A stretch of DNA of 64,000 bases from Paraflavitalea devenefica (GCF_011759375.1 NZ_JAARML010000002.1:1240001-1304000), one strand, 5' to 3'. Shown: positions 36,771-46,346, counted from the stretch's first letter. Notes: generated by a model from the letters alone, not told the origin. Made by a program: numbers and translations.

Positions 36771-38402
36771 ATGTCGAAGAGAAGCATTGCCATAATAGTT
36801 CTATTGTTACTCATCGCCGGGGGCATTGTTACCTGGAGTATCTATAAACGCCGGATCGTAAAAAACGAAGTGGCTAAAACGATAGCCGACAAATCCAATA
36901 ATTTGTATGGCATAAAAACCGGCAGCCTGGATATTGATGAAGTGGCCGGTAGCCTCACCGCCACCAACCTTGAACTGGCGCCCGACTCCAATGTGTACAA
37001 TCAATTGAGCAATACCAGTGATGCGCCTTCCGTACTGGCAAAGATCAGTATACCTTCCTTAACAGTGGCCGGCGTAAAAACACCCAGAGCATTACTGAAC
37101 AGCGAAATTGACGGACGCAAAGTAGTGATCCATTCCCCCCGTATAGAATTGTTTTTTACCGGCAAGGGCAAAGATTCGCTGAAAAAGGTGCCCGACAAAG
37201 AAATGTACCGCCAGATATTGGGCAATCTCGAACTGATAAAAATTGATACGCTCTCCGTAGTCAATGCCACCATCATTACCCGCGAATGGAAGACCGGCCA
37301 AATCCGCATGCAGTTTGACAGCGTATTCATTGATCTCTTTCGCATTGCCGTGGATAGTCTGCACGATAAGGATACCACCCGTATTTTGTTTGCCGAACAA
37401 GTACTGGTCAAATGCAAAAAAGCGCGCTGGAGCAGCAAAAATAAATTGTACCAATATGAAGTGCATGACATCCACCTGAACAGCAGTGAGAAAAAACTGA
37501 GCATGAACAGGTTTACGATTAACCCTGCTTTGCCCGAACAAAAGTTCCTGCAGCAGTTTAAATACGCCAATGACCGGTTTGATGTGGATATCCGGCAGAT
37601 CAGGCTGGCCAGCCTGAATGTGTCACTGCTGTTGGTGCAGCAGGATATAGCAGCCGATTCCCTGGTGGCTGGCGCCAGTAATGTCCGCATTTACCGGGAC
37701 CTTTCTTTTCCGCACGATGGGAAGAACAGGGTAGGTACTTACCCCAACCAACTGATCATGAAACTACCCATTGATCTGGCTGTTAAAAAAGCAACTTTTC
37801 ATAATTGCTTTATTGAATACAAGGAGCGCAATGGCAAGAGCGGCAAAAGTGGTAAAGTGCAATTTCATAAAGCGGTTGTATCGGTCGCCAACCTTACCAA
37901 TCACCGGAAATTACTGGTCGCCAAAAGTATGCAGGTACAGTTCAGGGCACAATTCCTGGATAAAGCGCCTGTAAGGGCGCTTATCAATTTCTATCCCGAC
38001 GGGGGAAGGTTTACCATAGAAGGGGAAATGGGGGGCATAGAAGCCACTGACCTCAACCAGCTCACAGAGCCCATGGGACTGACCACGATTGAGAAGGGTA
38101 CGCTACGCGGTATGAAATTCAACTTCTCCGGCACCGATTATACCACCGATGGGCGGCTCACCATTTTTTACAACGACCTGAGGATTGCCCTGCTGCAAAA
38201 AGACAGTACAGATAATTCATTGAACAAAAAGGGGCTGGTAAGCATGTTGGCCAATATAAAAGTGAAGAATGACAATCCCGGTAAAAAGGAAGAAGTACGT
38301 GTGGCCGATGTGCATTATAAACGGGATACCCACAAATCTTTCTTCAACCTCGTGTGGAAATCCATCTTTACCGGCGTAAAGCAAACGGTAGGGATGGAGT
38401 AG
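36771..38402 (+). CDS. AsmA/DUF748-like membrane-anchored protein
   Basis: 543 residues. One N-terminal membrane anchor (about 5-26) is followed by a long beta-rich region with GIKTGSLDIDEVAGSLTATNLELAPDS, VFIDLFRIAVDS and TIEKGTLRGMKFNFSG, the repeating pattern of AsmA-like proteins that span the periplasm. Such proteins are thought to form lipid-conducting grooves between the membranes. The family assignment rests on pattern only. The gene appears monocistronic. Confidence 0.65.
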   Translation: MSKRSIAIIVLLLLIAGGIVTWSIYKRRIVKNEVAKTIADKSNNLYGIKTGSLDIDEVAGSLTATNLELAPDSNVYNQLSNTSDAPSVLAKISIPSLTVAGVKTPRALLNSEIDGRKVVIHSPRIELFFTGKGKDSLKKVPDKEMYRQILGNLELIKIDTLSVVNATIITREWKTGQIRMQFDSVFIDLFRIAVDSLHDKDTTRILFAEQVLVKCKKARWSSKNKLYQYEVHDIHLNSSEKKLSMNRFTINPALPEQKFLQQFKYANDRFDVDIRQIRLASLNVSLLLVQQDIAADSLVAGASNVRIYRDLSFPHDGKNRVGTYPNQLIMKLPIDLAVKKATFHNCFIEYKERNGKSGKSGKVQFHKAVVSVANLTNHRKLLVAKSMQVQFRAQFLDKAPVRALINFYPDGGRFTIEGEMGGIEATDLNQLTEPMGLTTIEKGTLRGMKFNFSGTDYTTDGRLTIFYNDLRIALLQKDSTDNSLNKKGLVSMLANIKVKNDNPGKKEEVRVADVHYKRDTHKSFFNLVWKSIFTGVKQTVGME

Positions 38403-38443
38403 AAAAAGGCAACAAGGCAGCAAGGCAAAGAGGCAACGAGGTA

Positions 38444-39604
38444 TTAAGGCATGCCGCTGAGTCTTTTGTTGGTGAATACAATATGGGCAGGAATATCACC
38501 GGTCTCCACATCCCATTTACGTTTCCCATCGGGCGAAAAGCAATACAACCTGCCCGGCGTTACATAATCTTTGGCGTCTGTTACCAGTATCTCCCGCGTT
38601 TCCGGGTTCACTGCAATGCCATAAGGAATAGCGATCTTCTTGTCGGTACCATCCGTTATAAAATTGCGCGACACCACTGTTTTTGTCTTCGTGTTGATAA
38701 TGGCATAGGTAATGGTATTGCTGTTGGTAACATAACTCCATTCCGTGCTGTATACATAGGCCGAATCGCCGCAGATGGTGATATTGCTGGCCGCCAGGTC
38801 AAGCGTGTCTGTCACTTCGTCGGTGCTATTGATGATATAGGTATTGGAAGGTATCTTTTTATAATCCCCGCGGGAGGTAACGTAAATATTCCCATGTCCA
38901 TCCGGCTCCATCCGGTGCAGGTTAATGCCTACTGTTATTTTGGACGTTTCTTTAAATGTATTCAGGTCAATCACCGATACTGTATTATCATAATGCGGTA
39001 CGCGGTAACCTCCTGAATTGGCCACATAGAGTTTATTATTACGGATCACCATCTCCTCCGGCTGATAGCCCACCACGCAGGTGTCTTTCACGGTAAAGGT
39101 GACGGTATCTACCCGGGCTACACAGCCCAGCCGGGCATTGGGATCAATCAATACAGGGCCAGCATAGGAACTTACGTAAGCATAGCCTTTATCGAAAGTA
39201 ATATACCGGCAGTTGGGAATGGGGATCGTGGCAATATGCCTGGCTGTGGTTACATCCATCACCTCCACCAGGTGCGATACATTGATCACTGCATACAGCT
39301 TATTGCCATAGACCTGTATATCATTGCCTACATCGCCCAGCTCTTTTACAATAGCCGGATTGCGGGCAGGGAAAATATTCTTATGGTACGTACCGGATGG
39401 ATAATCAAAATAATCAAGGGAAGCCTTGTTGCTGCCCATATTGGCTTCATTCAGTAAAAAGAAGCCTTTCACCAGGCCGTTGGTGCCAGGCGTGATGGGC
39501 GTAGTGGTAGGCGGCACAATAGCATCTTCTTTCCGGCAGGAAGTACCTGCCAGCAGGAGAAGCAGGAATACCAGGGAGATGGTTGGTAGCGTAAATTTCA
39601 TCAT
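38444..39604 (-). CDS. BtuG-like (DUF5074/YncE-type) beta-propeller lipoprotein 2
   Basis: 386 residues from the ATG at 39604 (or 39601). Lipoprotein signal LVFLLLLLAGTSC. The mature protein consists of propeller blades such as NDIQVYGNKLYAVINVSHLVEVMD, YVSSYAGPVLIDPN and NTVSVIDLNTFKETSKI. In Bacteroides, BtuG proteins with this plan sit on BtuB and capture cobalamin with very high affinity. Here it follows the TonB-dependent receptor by 25 bases in a riboswitch-led operon, which supports the same role. Cobalamin binding itself is inferred. Confidence 0.8.
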   Translation of the reverse strand: MMKFTLPTISLVFLLLLLAGTSCRKEDAIVPPTTTPITPGTNGLVKGFFLLNEANMGSNKASLDYFDYPSGTYHKNIFPARNPAIVKELGDVGNDIQVYGNKLYAVINVSHLVEVMDVTTARHIATIPIPNCRYITFDKGYAYVSSYAGPVLIDPNARLGCVARVDTVTFTVKDTCVVGYQPEEMVIRNNKLYVANSGGYRVPHYDNTVSVIDLNTFKETSKITVGINLHRMEPDGHGNIYVTSRGDYKKIPSNTYIINSTDEVTDTLDLAASNITICGDSAYVYSTEWSYVTNSNTITYAIINTKTKTVVSRNFITDGTDKKIAIPYGIAVNPETREILVTDAKDYVTPGRLYCFSPDGKRKWDVETGDIPAHIVFTNKRLSGMP

Positions 39605-39629
39605 CAGTGTATTTGTTGTAAGCGAGGCT

Positions 39630-41648
39630 TTACAGGGTGATGCCGGCAATTAGTTTATAATTAATGCCCGGCATGGGATACCATTGCACCACTTCATAGT
39701 GCTGGTTCAGCAGGTTGTTCACCTCCGCCGTAAGCCGGACCGTTTTTTTCTTATGAGTCATGTTTTTTGTCAGCGCCACATCATGTGTGTACCAGGGCCT
39801 GCTATAATTTTCCGGTATATTGGCCACTGCTTCATAGCGCTCACCGGTATAAATAAAACTATAGTGCAGGTGCCAGCTTTGCCAGGTGGGGTTCAATACC
39901 AGTGATCCGCTATGCCAGGGTATATAAGGCAACTGCCCGCCATAATACGGACTGGCACGGTCGGTAAAGTCCTGCGCTTTTTGATAGGTATAGCTAAGGC
40001 GGGCATTGAGCAACACCGCCGGCGACAGTTGCCAGTTGGTTTGTACGGCTACATCCAGTCCCCTGATCTCCGTATAACCCAGGTTCAGCATCGTCCACCG
40101 GAACTGGTTGGAGGTGGGCATGGCCACGATCTTATTTTTTACCTGGTTAAAATAAGCGTCTGCCTGCGCTTCTACCCGGCGGAGCAAGCTATGCGGGAAA
40201 TCGCGGGCGAAGGTTACGCCTGCATTGTATTGGGTGGTATATTCCGGGACCAGGTATTTATTCCCAATGAATGTATAGTATAGGTCATTGAGCGTAGGCA
40301 TCCGGAAAATGCGTTTGTAAAAAGCACGCAGGTGAATGTCGGGTTGTTTCCAGGGTTGCCAGGATATAATAAGTGAAGGCGTGTATTCATGCTTGCTACC
40401 GGCCGCACTGTTTGCCACTTTGGTAGTTTCCTGCACAAAGGTGCCCAGCAAAGAGACCTGTACCGTAAGCCGCTTTAATTGAAGCGAAGTGGCCAGCGCC
40501 CCCAGGGTGGTATAACGGCGCGGGTATACAAAATCAACCAGGTCGGCACGCAGGGTGTTGAACAAAAAATCAGTCGCTGCATTCACGCTCCAGCCCGGCA
40601 GCAGGGTAATCAAATGGGCAGCAGAAAAATAAACTTCCTGCTGCCGGTAATGATTGTTTACATAGAGCGTGGTCACATCCAGCCGGGGGTCCGACAGGTA
40701 GTGCAGGTAATCATAGGCATATTTACTATTTAATTGCAGGCTGTAGCGCTGGCTGAATTGCTTGCGCATAGATGCCTGCACAAATACATTATTGTCCCAT
40801 TGCCGGTCCTGGTGTTTGAACCGGCCCGGCTCTTCCCGTACGGCGGCGCCGGGATAACCTCTTTCGGAATTGTACCAATACACTTTTGCCTTCCATTCAC
40901 CGCCTGTTATACGGCCATACAGGCCGCCTTCCAGGCGCAGGGTATATACATCCCCGTTCTTCCGCACTTCCGTGGTATCGTATCCGTCCTTCTTCACATA
41001 GCTGAACCGGTATTGGCCATTGGTATACAGGTATTCGGCATTGAACGAAGTGGTGAGTTGCTCATTCAGCCGGTGTTCCCATAAGAGGGATGGATTAATG
41101 GTGCCGAAGGAGCCGCCTTTTATAGTAGCCTTGAAATTATTCCTTTTACCTTCCGTAAAAGAAGGAATGCGGGTAGTCATATAAACAGCACCGGCGGAAG
41201 CAAGATCTTTGGCCGTTTGAAAAATGGCGCTTTTCTGTCCATTGTAAAGCGAAATGGACACCATATTGTCCAAAGAAAACCGCCCCAGGTCAACCGTACC
41301 GTTCTGGGCATTGCCCAGTTCAATGCCATCATAAAAAACACCCACATGCTGACTGCCGAGGCTGCGGATATTCACTGTTTTCAGGCCGCCCACACCACCA
41401 TAATCTTTTACCTGTACGCCGGAGAAATACCGGATGGCATCGGCCACGGAGTGTACGCTCAGGCGTTGCAGGGCAGCGCCGTTCAGCGTTTGCACAGGTA
41501 TTACTTCTTTGATGGTGCGGTCGGCTGTCACTATTACAGCGTCAAGACTGCGCACCCGTGCAGTATCTTTCTGTTGTGCAGCAACTGTGCTGATACTGCA
41601 ACAGCATACCAGGAGCCAAATATATTGCCGTAATACAGTGTTCATCAT
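39630..41648 (-). CDS. btuB: BtuB-like TonB-dependent cobalamin receptor
   Basis: 672 residues. Signal peptide (1-25), TonB-box-like LDAVIVTADRTIKE, plug (about 45-150) with VNIRSLGSQHVGVFYDGIELGNAQNG, and a 22-strand barrel ending GINYKLIAGITL. Length and plug are those of BtuB/vitamin-type receptors, not SusC. Its start overlaps the preceding stop (ATGA), and it is flanked by two BtuG-like lipoproteins under a cobalamin riboswitch, so cobalamin is the likely substrate. The inner-membrane BtuCDF genes are not present in this window. Confidence 0.87.
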   Translation of the reverse strand: MMNTVLRQYIWLLVCCCSISTVAAQQKDTARVRSLDAVIVTADRTIKEVIPVQTLNGAALQRLSVHSVADAIRYFSGVQVKDYGGVGGLKTVNIRSLGSQHVGVFYDGIELGNAQNGTVDLGRFSLDNMVSISLYNGQKSAIFQTAKDLASAGAVYMTTRIPSFTEGKRNNFKATIKGGSFGTINPSLLWEHRLNEQLTTSFNAEYLYTNGQYRFSYVKKDGYDTTEVRKNGDVYTLRLEGGLYGRITGGEWKAKVYWYNSERGYPGAAVREEPGRFKHQDRQWDNNVFVQASMRKQFSQRYSLQLNSKYAYDYLHYLSDPRLDVTTLYVNNHYRQQEVYFSAAHLITLLPGWSVNAATDFLFNTLRADLVDFVYPRRYTTLGALATSLQLKRLTVQVSLLGTFVQETTKVANSAAGSKHEYTPSLIISWQPWKQPDIHLRAFYKRIFRMPTLNDLYYTFIGNKYLVPEYTTQYNAGVTFARDFPHSLLRRVEAQADAYFNQVKNKIVAMPTSNQFRWTMLNLGYTEIRGLDVAVQTNWQLSPAVLLNARLSYTYQKAQDFTDRASPYYGGQLPYIPWHSGSLVLNPTWQSWHLHYSFIYTGERYEAVANIPENYSRPWYTHDVALTKNMTHKKKTVRLTAEVNNLLNQHYEVVQWYPMPGINYKLIAGITL

Positions 41649-42829
41649 TGCAGCCCCAGATCTTCTACACCCATAATCTCTGTAGATACTTCTCCCAGCC
41701 AGCCTGCTTCGGCACGCATACCGGTATAGATCCTGATGAAATGGATAGCGGGCAACTTCACCGGCTTACCTGCCTTATCTACTGCCCAGTCGAGCCGGAT
41801 GCCAACCCCTTCATCCGCATTGGGCCAGTTATCAGCATAGCCGAAAGAAAAAGGCGAGCTCACATAATAAGATCCATTGCCAGACTGGTCTTTGACACCA
41901 CTGCTGGTGAGCTTTGTGCCTTTGAACGTAATGCTGCTGCCTTTCCATTGCGGGTAATAAGGTTGTGCATGGAATACGTTTTTAGACAGGTAACCGGCCG
42001 CCCCCTGGTTGTCCGTCCACCGGATATAGGTTGTATCGCTCAGCGACCAGTTATTTTCATCGGGCGTAGGCACTTTATTTTCATCCGGCTTGTGGTAGGT
42101 GATCTCGTAATGGTGGATCGTTTTCGGACTATTGTATTCCGAACCGGCAATCTCATACCAGGTATCATCGGGCAATCCATTGCCATTGGCATCCATCGCT
42201 ACTTCAATGATACCGGCCTCTGACCATTCATTAAAAGCATTGCCCAATACTTTAAAGCTGGCCTGACCGGAGTTGTTCATGATCGCATGATCAAAGCCCA
42301 CTACTACAAATCCGCCAAAGCCGCCCAGGTGAATACCGGATGATGTTTTGAGCGCGTTGGTTGCTTTCAGCGCCATCTGTTCGGCGGTTTCCCCTTCCTT
42401 CCATTCAGGCATGCTGTTCACAAACTGACCCGGTGCGGGGAAGTATTCAAATACTTTCATCGCTTTGGAAGAATACGCCGTGCTTTCCTTTTTCACCACC
42501 ACGTTAATAGTGGTGGATAGCGTTTCCGTGCCATTGGTAACGGTCAGGGTAATGGGATAAGTACCGGCGGTATGGCTGATAAAGCGAAGCGTATCGGTCG
42601 TTGCAATGATCTCATTGCCGGCTTTCCATGCGTACACTGCATTGGGCAGGGTAGTAGTGGCAGGCAGTACGAGGAACTGATACCGGTCTACCACAAAACC
42701 GCCTGCAGGCTCCTTGATCATAACAGTAGCGGCTATCTTATCGGGGGTGTCTTTTTTACAGCCTGGTAATAAAGCAACAAAGACCAGGAGGATAAGAACA
42801 GGTTGGTAGCGGATGATTATTTTGTTCAT
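41645..42829 (-). CDS. PKD-domain surface lipoprotein of the cobalamin operon
   Basis: 394 residues. Lipoprotein signal (MNKIIIRYQPVLILLVFVALLPGC), a PKD-like Ig domain (about 35-115, GTYPITLTVTNGTETLSTTI), then a larger domain (about 130-390) with GGFGGFVVVGFDHAI, DANGNGLPDDTWYEIAGSEY and AIHFIRIYTG. Similar proteins recur in B12 loci of Bacteroidetes as surface-exposed accessory proteins. The DANGNGLPDD segment resembles a calcium-binding loop. It lies between a BtuG-like protein and BtuB and overlaps the latter by 4 bases. A cobalamin-handling role is inferred. Confidence 0.75.
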   Translation of the reverse strand: MNKIIIRYQPVLILLVFVALLPGCKKDTPDKIAATVMIKEPAGGFVVDRYQFLVLPATTTLPNAVYAWKAGNEIIATTDTLRFISHTAGTYPITLTVTNGTETLSTTINVVVKKESTAYSSKAMKVFEYFPAPGQFVNSMPEWKEGETAEQMALKATNALKTSSGIHLGGFGGFVVVGFDHAIMNNSGQASFKVLGNAFNEWSEAGIIEVAMDANGNGLPDDTWYEIAGSEYNSPKTIHHYEITYHKPDENKVPTPDENNWSLSDTTYIRWTDNQGAAGYLSKNVFHAQPYYPQWKGSSITFKGTKLTSSGVKDQSGNGSYYVSSPFSFGYADNWPNADEGVGIRLDWAVDKAGKPVKLPAIHFIRIYTGMRAEAGWLGEVSTEIMGVEDLGLQ

Positions 42830-42838
42830 GGTTCAGGA

Positions 42839-43948
42839 TTAATTGAAGATCATTAAAGCGGGGAAGTAGTAGTAAGTATAATTGACCGTTTTCTTCAGGG
42901 TTGCATTGGCGGCATCATAAAAGTAAAGACTGTTATAGGAATAGTTTTGCCCATAACCCGATTGTACAGCTGTTACTACCAGTTCATTGGCGGCAGCATA
43001 ATAACCTACAGCCGCGCCATAAAACTCCTTACCAGTGGGTATCGTGGCAAAGGGGGCCGAGAGGGAAGCTGGGTTACCGGCTATGTATTTATAAAGCTGG
43101 TTGCCGCCGGCGCCCCACGACATGGTTTTGGCAATGAATACCGCATTCTCCGTAGAAGAAGTAGTAACGGTGCCTACGTTCCAGGCAAACCAGGGATTGC
43201 CCAAGGTGAAAGGAAGTGTCACCTTATTGGTGTCTAAAGTAGTGGTGTTCACCTTTACGAGTGAAGTACCGCCTGCCACCCAGAGGCTGCCATCAGGTGT
43301 TTTGGAAAGCCCCTGGTTCATCCCTGCGATGGTTTTCACAATACTGTAATTGCTTTGGTTCAGTACTATCAGTCCGGCCGATTGGTTCAGTACAAAAATG
43401 TAATTGCCTTCCTTGTATAGGCAGCCTGTTTCGCCGTTGATGCCGGTGATCTTCGCGCCTACCGTAAGCGTGGAAAGATTGAGCGGGTAAATGCCATTGG
43501 CAGTACTGATCAGGCCATTGGTGCTGTCCAGTCCCAGGAAAGCGCGGCCATTGGCAGGCAGGGAGGCGATGCGACCGGTCTCTACCAGCGATTTGGAATC
43601 GGTTACCACGAATGGTCCCTGCTTGGATACCAGATACAGCTTGCCATTGAATACGGCGCCGTATTGCGTGGTGACGCCCAGTTCTTTGCCCGGGTTCTCC
43701 AGGTGGTATACCATCTGTTCAATCGTGTCCTGTCCGTAGCGGTAGAAATTTACATTGCCATTGTCATGGCCAAACCAGCCTTCATTTACCAGGATGATGC
43801 CGTTTTCATACTTGCCCAATACCTGTGTCTTTTGGCTGGTGGATTGGGTGAGCGGTTGCTGGAAGTCGTTGTCTTTGTTACAGGCTGCCAGGCTGGCCAT
43901 AAAGATCAGCAGCAGCAAGCCTTTCATGGCGGATAACCGGTTGTGCAT
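42839..43948 (-). CDS. BtuG-like (DUF5074/YncE-type) beta-propeller lipoprotein 1
   Basis: 369 residues from the ATG at 43948 (43927 also possible; the frame to 44047 is too long). Lipoprotein signal MKGLLLLIFMASLAAC. Propeller blades: GIILVNEGWFGHDNGNVNFYRY, GAVFNGKLYLVSKQGPFVVTD and GNYIFVLNQSAGLIVLNQSN. It is the first gene downstream of the cobalamin riboswitch, at about 210 bases, so its expression should fall when cobalamin is plentiful. It is distinct from the second propeller protein at 38444. Both may cap BtuB or bind different corrinoids. Confidence 0.8.
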   Translation of the reverse strand: MHNRLSAMKGLLLLIFMASLAACNKDNDFQQPLTQSTSQKTQVLGKYENGIILVNEGWFGHDNGNVNFYRYGQDTIEQMVYHLENPGKELGVTTQYGAVFNGKLYLVSKQGPFVVTDSKSLVETGRIASLPANGRAFLGLDSTNGLISTANGIYPLNLSTLTVGAKITGINGETGCLYKEGNYIFVLNQSAGLIVLNQSNYSIVKTIAGMNQGLSKTPDGSLWVAGGTSLVKVNTTTLDTNKVTLPFTLGNPWFAWNVGTVTTSSTENAVFIAKTMSWGAGGNQLYKYIAGNPASLSAPFATIPTGKEFYGAAVGYYAAANELVVTAVQSGYGQNYSYNSLYFYDAANATLKKTVNYTYYYFPALMIFN

Positions 43949-44160
43949 TTTGGTATGATTAAGTGTGATAGAAAACAACCTGTTACCATACTTAATCAAT
44001 ACAACACCATACCCCGGATAGTCATTCCGGTGCATAGGTATGCACAACCGGCCGTTGCCTGTTACAGCAGGGGACAGCAGGCATAACTACAGGGAAAAAA
44101 ATGAATAAGCTGCGTGCAGCCAATCATTCATGCTTTTTACCCGAAAGCTATGAATTAAGT

Positions 44161-44400
44161 AGGTAGCTGAAGGCAGGTCTCCTGGCTTGTTCTATTGCCG
44201 GACGCCTTCCCATTGCGTTTGCGTTATACAAAACAGCAACAGTGGCATGTAGATCCGGCAATTTCGTGGGTGTATATGCGAACATACTATGATGCGTACC
44301 CACGTAAAGAACTTACAGTTGCGGGACAGCTCCGGATTTTTGCTGGTGGCAATCACCGGATTCCCTTTTAATCACTACCCATAACGGTAATGAACCTTAA
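44161..44400 (-). ncRNA. Cobalamin riboswitch
   Basis: Reading the minus strand, the consensus blocks appear in order: GGGAATCCGGTG, AATCCGGAGCTGTCCCGC, AACTGTAA, the B12 box GCCACTG (44240-44246), GGGAAGG, and CCAGGAGACCTGCC near the 3' end. It lies about 210 bases before the first BtuG-like gene and directly follows a TATCTTTG -7 box. Binding of adenosylcobalamin or a relative should lower expression of the four-gene uptake operon. Confidence 0.95.
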
Positions 44401-44406
44401 GCGTTG

Positions 44407-44414
44407 CAAAGATA
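44407..44414 (-). promoter_or_regulatory. -7 box of the cobalamin operon
   Basis: TATCTTTG on the minus strand, an exact TAnnTTTG match, placed about 10 bases before the 5' end of the riboswitch. The -33 element is not distinct. Confidence 0.5.
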
Positions 44415-44467
44415 AGGGGAAAGATTGTGGTGAATGATCAATTGTGAGTAGCTCGTTAATAAGTTGT

Positions 44468-45547
44468 CTAATACCTGATACATTGCGGACATATGTTCAC
44501 TTCACCCAACTTAGGATTATTGGTAAACGATGTATCCGTCAGCGTGTGCAGGAAAGCTTTTAAAGCGGACCTATCGGTGTTGGACAAAGGAAGGCCAGTC
44601 CTGCCTGAAGATTGTAACAGCAACGGATCAATATTATCTGTCAACTGTACGCCGGCGGCATAATGTTCCAGTACCTGGTCTATGTCTTTAAACCGTCCGT
44701 CGTGCATATAAGGCGCTGTTAAGAAAATATTCCGCAGGGAAGGTACTTTGAAGCGGTACTTGTCGGCGGGCTGACTGGTAACACCCATACGCCCGAAATC
44801 CTGGCTGTAAGGATACAGGCCATTATTGCGGAAACTGAAGTCGGTGAAAAAGGGTTCGCTGTGGCAGGGGGCGCATTTGTTTTTAAATAAAGTATAGCCT
44901 GTCGATTCTTCCGGCGTAAAGGCAATACCTTCTTTACGGATCACCTGGTCGTATTTACTGTTGGCGCTTACCATGGTGCTCATGAACATACTCAGCGCCT
45001 GCATTACCCGGGCTGTCGTGATCTCACGGTTGCCAAAGGCGGCATAAAAATAAGTAGGGTAGTAAGCATCCTGCTTGATCTTGTTCACTACTGCTTCTAC
45101 CGATTCACCCATTTCCACATGACTGCTGATGGGTACCAATGGTTGCAGGTCGAGGTCATTCACGCCGCCATCCCACATAAACGAAGTGGCCCAGGCCAGG
45201 TTTTGCAGGGCCGGCGCATTGCGTGTGCCCAGTGAATCAAATATCCCATGGCTCAGCCGGTGACCGTGATGGGAAAAGGCCGAAGCCTGTATATGGCAGG
45301 TGCCGCAGCTCACGGTACCGTTCTTCGACAGGGTGCCATCATAAAACAACCGCCTGCCCAGGGCAACCTTGGTCTTATTATATTGGTTTTTGGAAAGATC
45401 ATATACTGGCCGCGGGAAATGGGCAGGTTGCGGAAAGCTGTCTGCATAACTGCCGGCAAAGGATGAAGGGGAATGTCGCAGGAAGCCGCTCAGCAACCAG
45501 ATCAGCATCAACACTGCACATCCATATATGACCCGCATTTTTTTCAT
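44468..45547 (-). CDS. Di-heme cytochrome c peroxidase (MauG/MbnH-like)
   Basis: 359 residues from the ATG at 45547. An N-terminal hydrophobic segment (8-22) acts as anchor or signal. Two haem-binding motifs, CGTCH (81-85) and CAPCH (225-229), are spaced as in di-heme peroxidases, with a methionine candidate for the second haem in PYMHDGRF (281). It would reduce hydrogen peroxide or oxidise a partner protein in the periplasm. The gene upstream, ending 1 base before, encodes an MbnP-like protein. In the methanobactin system the homologous MbnH oxidises a tryptophan of MbnP, so the same partnership is likely here. Confidence 0.87.
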   Translation of the reverse strand: MKKMRVIYGCAVLMLIWLLSGFLRHSPSSFAGSYADSFPQPAHFPRPVYDLSKNQYNKTKVALGRRLFYDGTLSKNGTVSCGTCHIQASAFSHHGHRLSHGIFDSLGTRNAPALQNLAWATSFMWDGGVNDLDLQPLVPISSHVEMGESVEAVVNKIKQDAYYPTYFYAAFGNREITTARVMQALSMFMSTMVSANSKYDQVIRKEGIAFTPEESTGYTLFKNKCAPCHSEPFFTDFSFRNNGLYPYSQDFGRMGVTSQPADKYRFKVPSLRNIFLTAPYMHDGRFKDIDQVLEHYAAGVQLTDNIDPLLLQSSGRTGLPLSNTDRSALKAFLHTLTDTSFTNNPKLGEVNICPQCIRY

Positions 45548-45548
45548 G

Positions 45549-46346
45549 CTACTTGTTTTGGTATTCCACGTTCCTGTACGCAAAGCCCCGCGCATAATTA
45601 TCGGCAACCCGGGAGCTGGCGGGCGTAAGCATAATATGGTGCTGTGTCTTCAGGTCAATTGTCCATACGGCATTGAGTACCTGCAATACATCAAACTGCA
45701 GGTGTACAATGGCTTTTTTAGCTGCACTTACCTGCAACGGTTCTTTTGCCGGCAACCGGACTGTCACACGCCGGATATTATTAATGGTAGGGGAATTATA
45801 ACCGCCGTAGCCGCCAATATGGAATTCAAACTGCCGGAAACCGGTAGCATCTGCCGGGATCGCAGGTGAAGCGCCCTCCAGTTTAAAAAAGATATAACCG
45901 CTGTTCCAGGTCCAGTACATGCTTTCACCGGCAGCCATATCCCTGCCGGGGTCCAGTACGCCTTTTCTTTCCCCGATGCCCAGCGTAGAAGTTACACTGT
46001 CTACACCCACCAGGAAGGAAATGGCGGAATAAGTGCCTTCCGGAACGGGGAGGGCAATTGTCTTCGTAGAATCAGCCTGCTCTTTCACCAGGAAAAAACT
46101 TTCCTTCTTTGGTATTACATATCGCTCTCCGTTGGCCCTGATCAGCTCGATATTGCTGATATAATACTGTAACAGGGAAATCGTGAGGGAATCGCCGGCC
46201 GGCATGCGGTATCCTATTGAGTCAAGCACCAGTGGCTGCTTACCCACCCGGTGATCCAGGCGAAGCAGCACCTGTGCTGTGGAGGCGGCGCCTGCCAGCA
46301 GGCCAGTCAATAATAAGGGCAGGAATTTCCTGGTTGTCAGGCGCAT
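45549..46346 (-). CDS. MbnP-like secreted copper-binding protein
   Basis: 265 residues with a signal peptide (1-24, ending ASTAQ). The core has LQYYISNIELI, FLVGVDSV, the family signature MYWTWNSGYIFFKLEG (143-158, tryptophans 145 and 147) and FEFHIGGYGG. These are the marks of the MbnP family, in which one tryptophan is turned to kynurenine by the di-heme partner and helps bind copper. It forms a two-gene operon with the peroxidase gene. A role in periplasmic copper handling is inferred; a copper efflux operon lies 12 kb away. Confidence 0.85.
   Translation of the reverse strand: MRLTTRKFLPLLLTGLLAGAASTAQVLLRLDHRVGKQPLVLDSIGYRMPAGDSLTISLLQYYISNIELIRANGERYVIPKKESFFLVKEQADSTKTIALPVPEGTYSAISFLVGVDSVTSTLGIGERKGVLDPGRDMAAGESMYWTWNSGYIFFKLEGASPAIPADATGFRQFEFHIGGYGGYNSPTINNIRRVTVRLPAKEPLQVSAAKKAIVHLQFDVLQVLNAVWTIDLKTQHHIMLTPASSRVADNYARGFAYRNVEYQNK

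Noticed and set aside
38404..38440. Terminator for the convergent genes near 38.4 kb
   Set aside because: Only AAGGCAACAAGGC-type words are seen; no stem with a T-run could be found.
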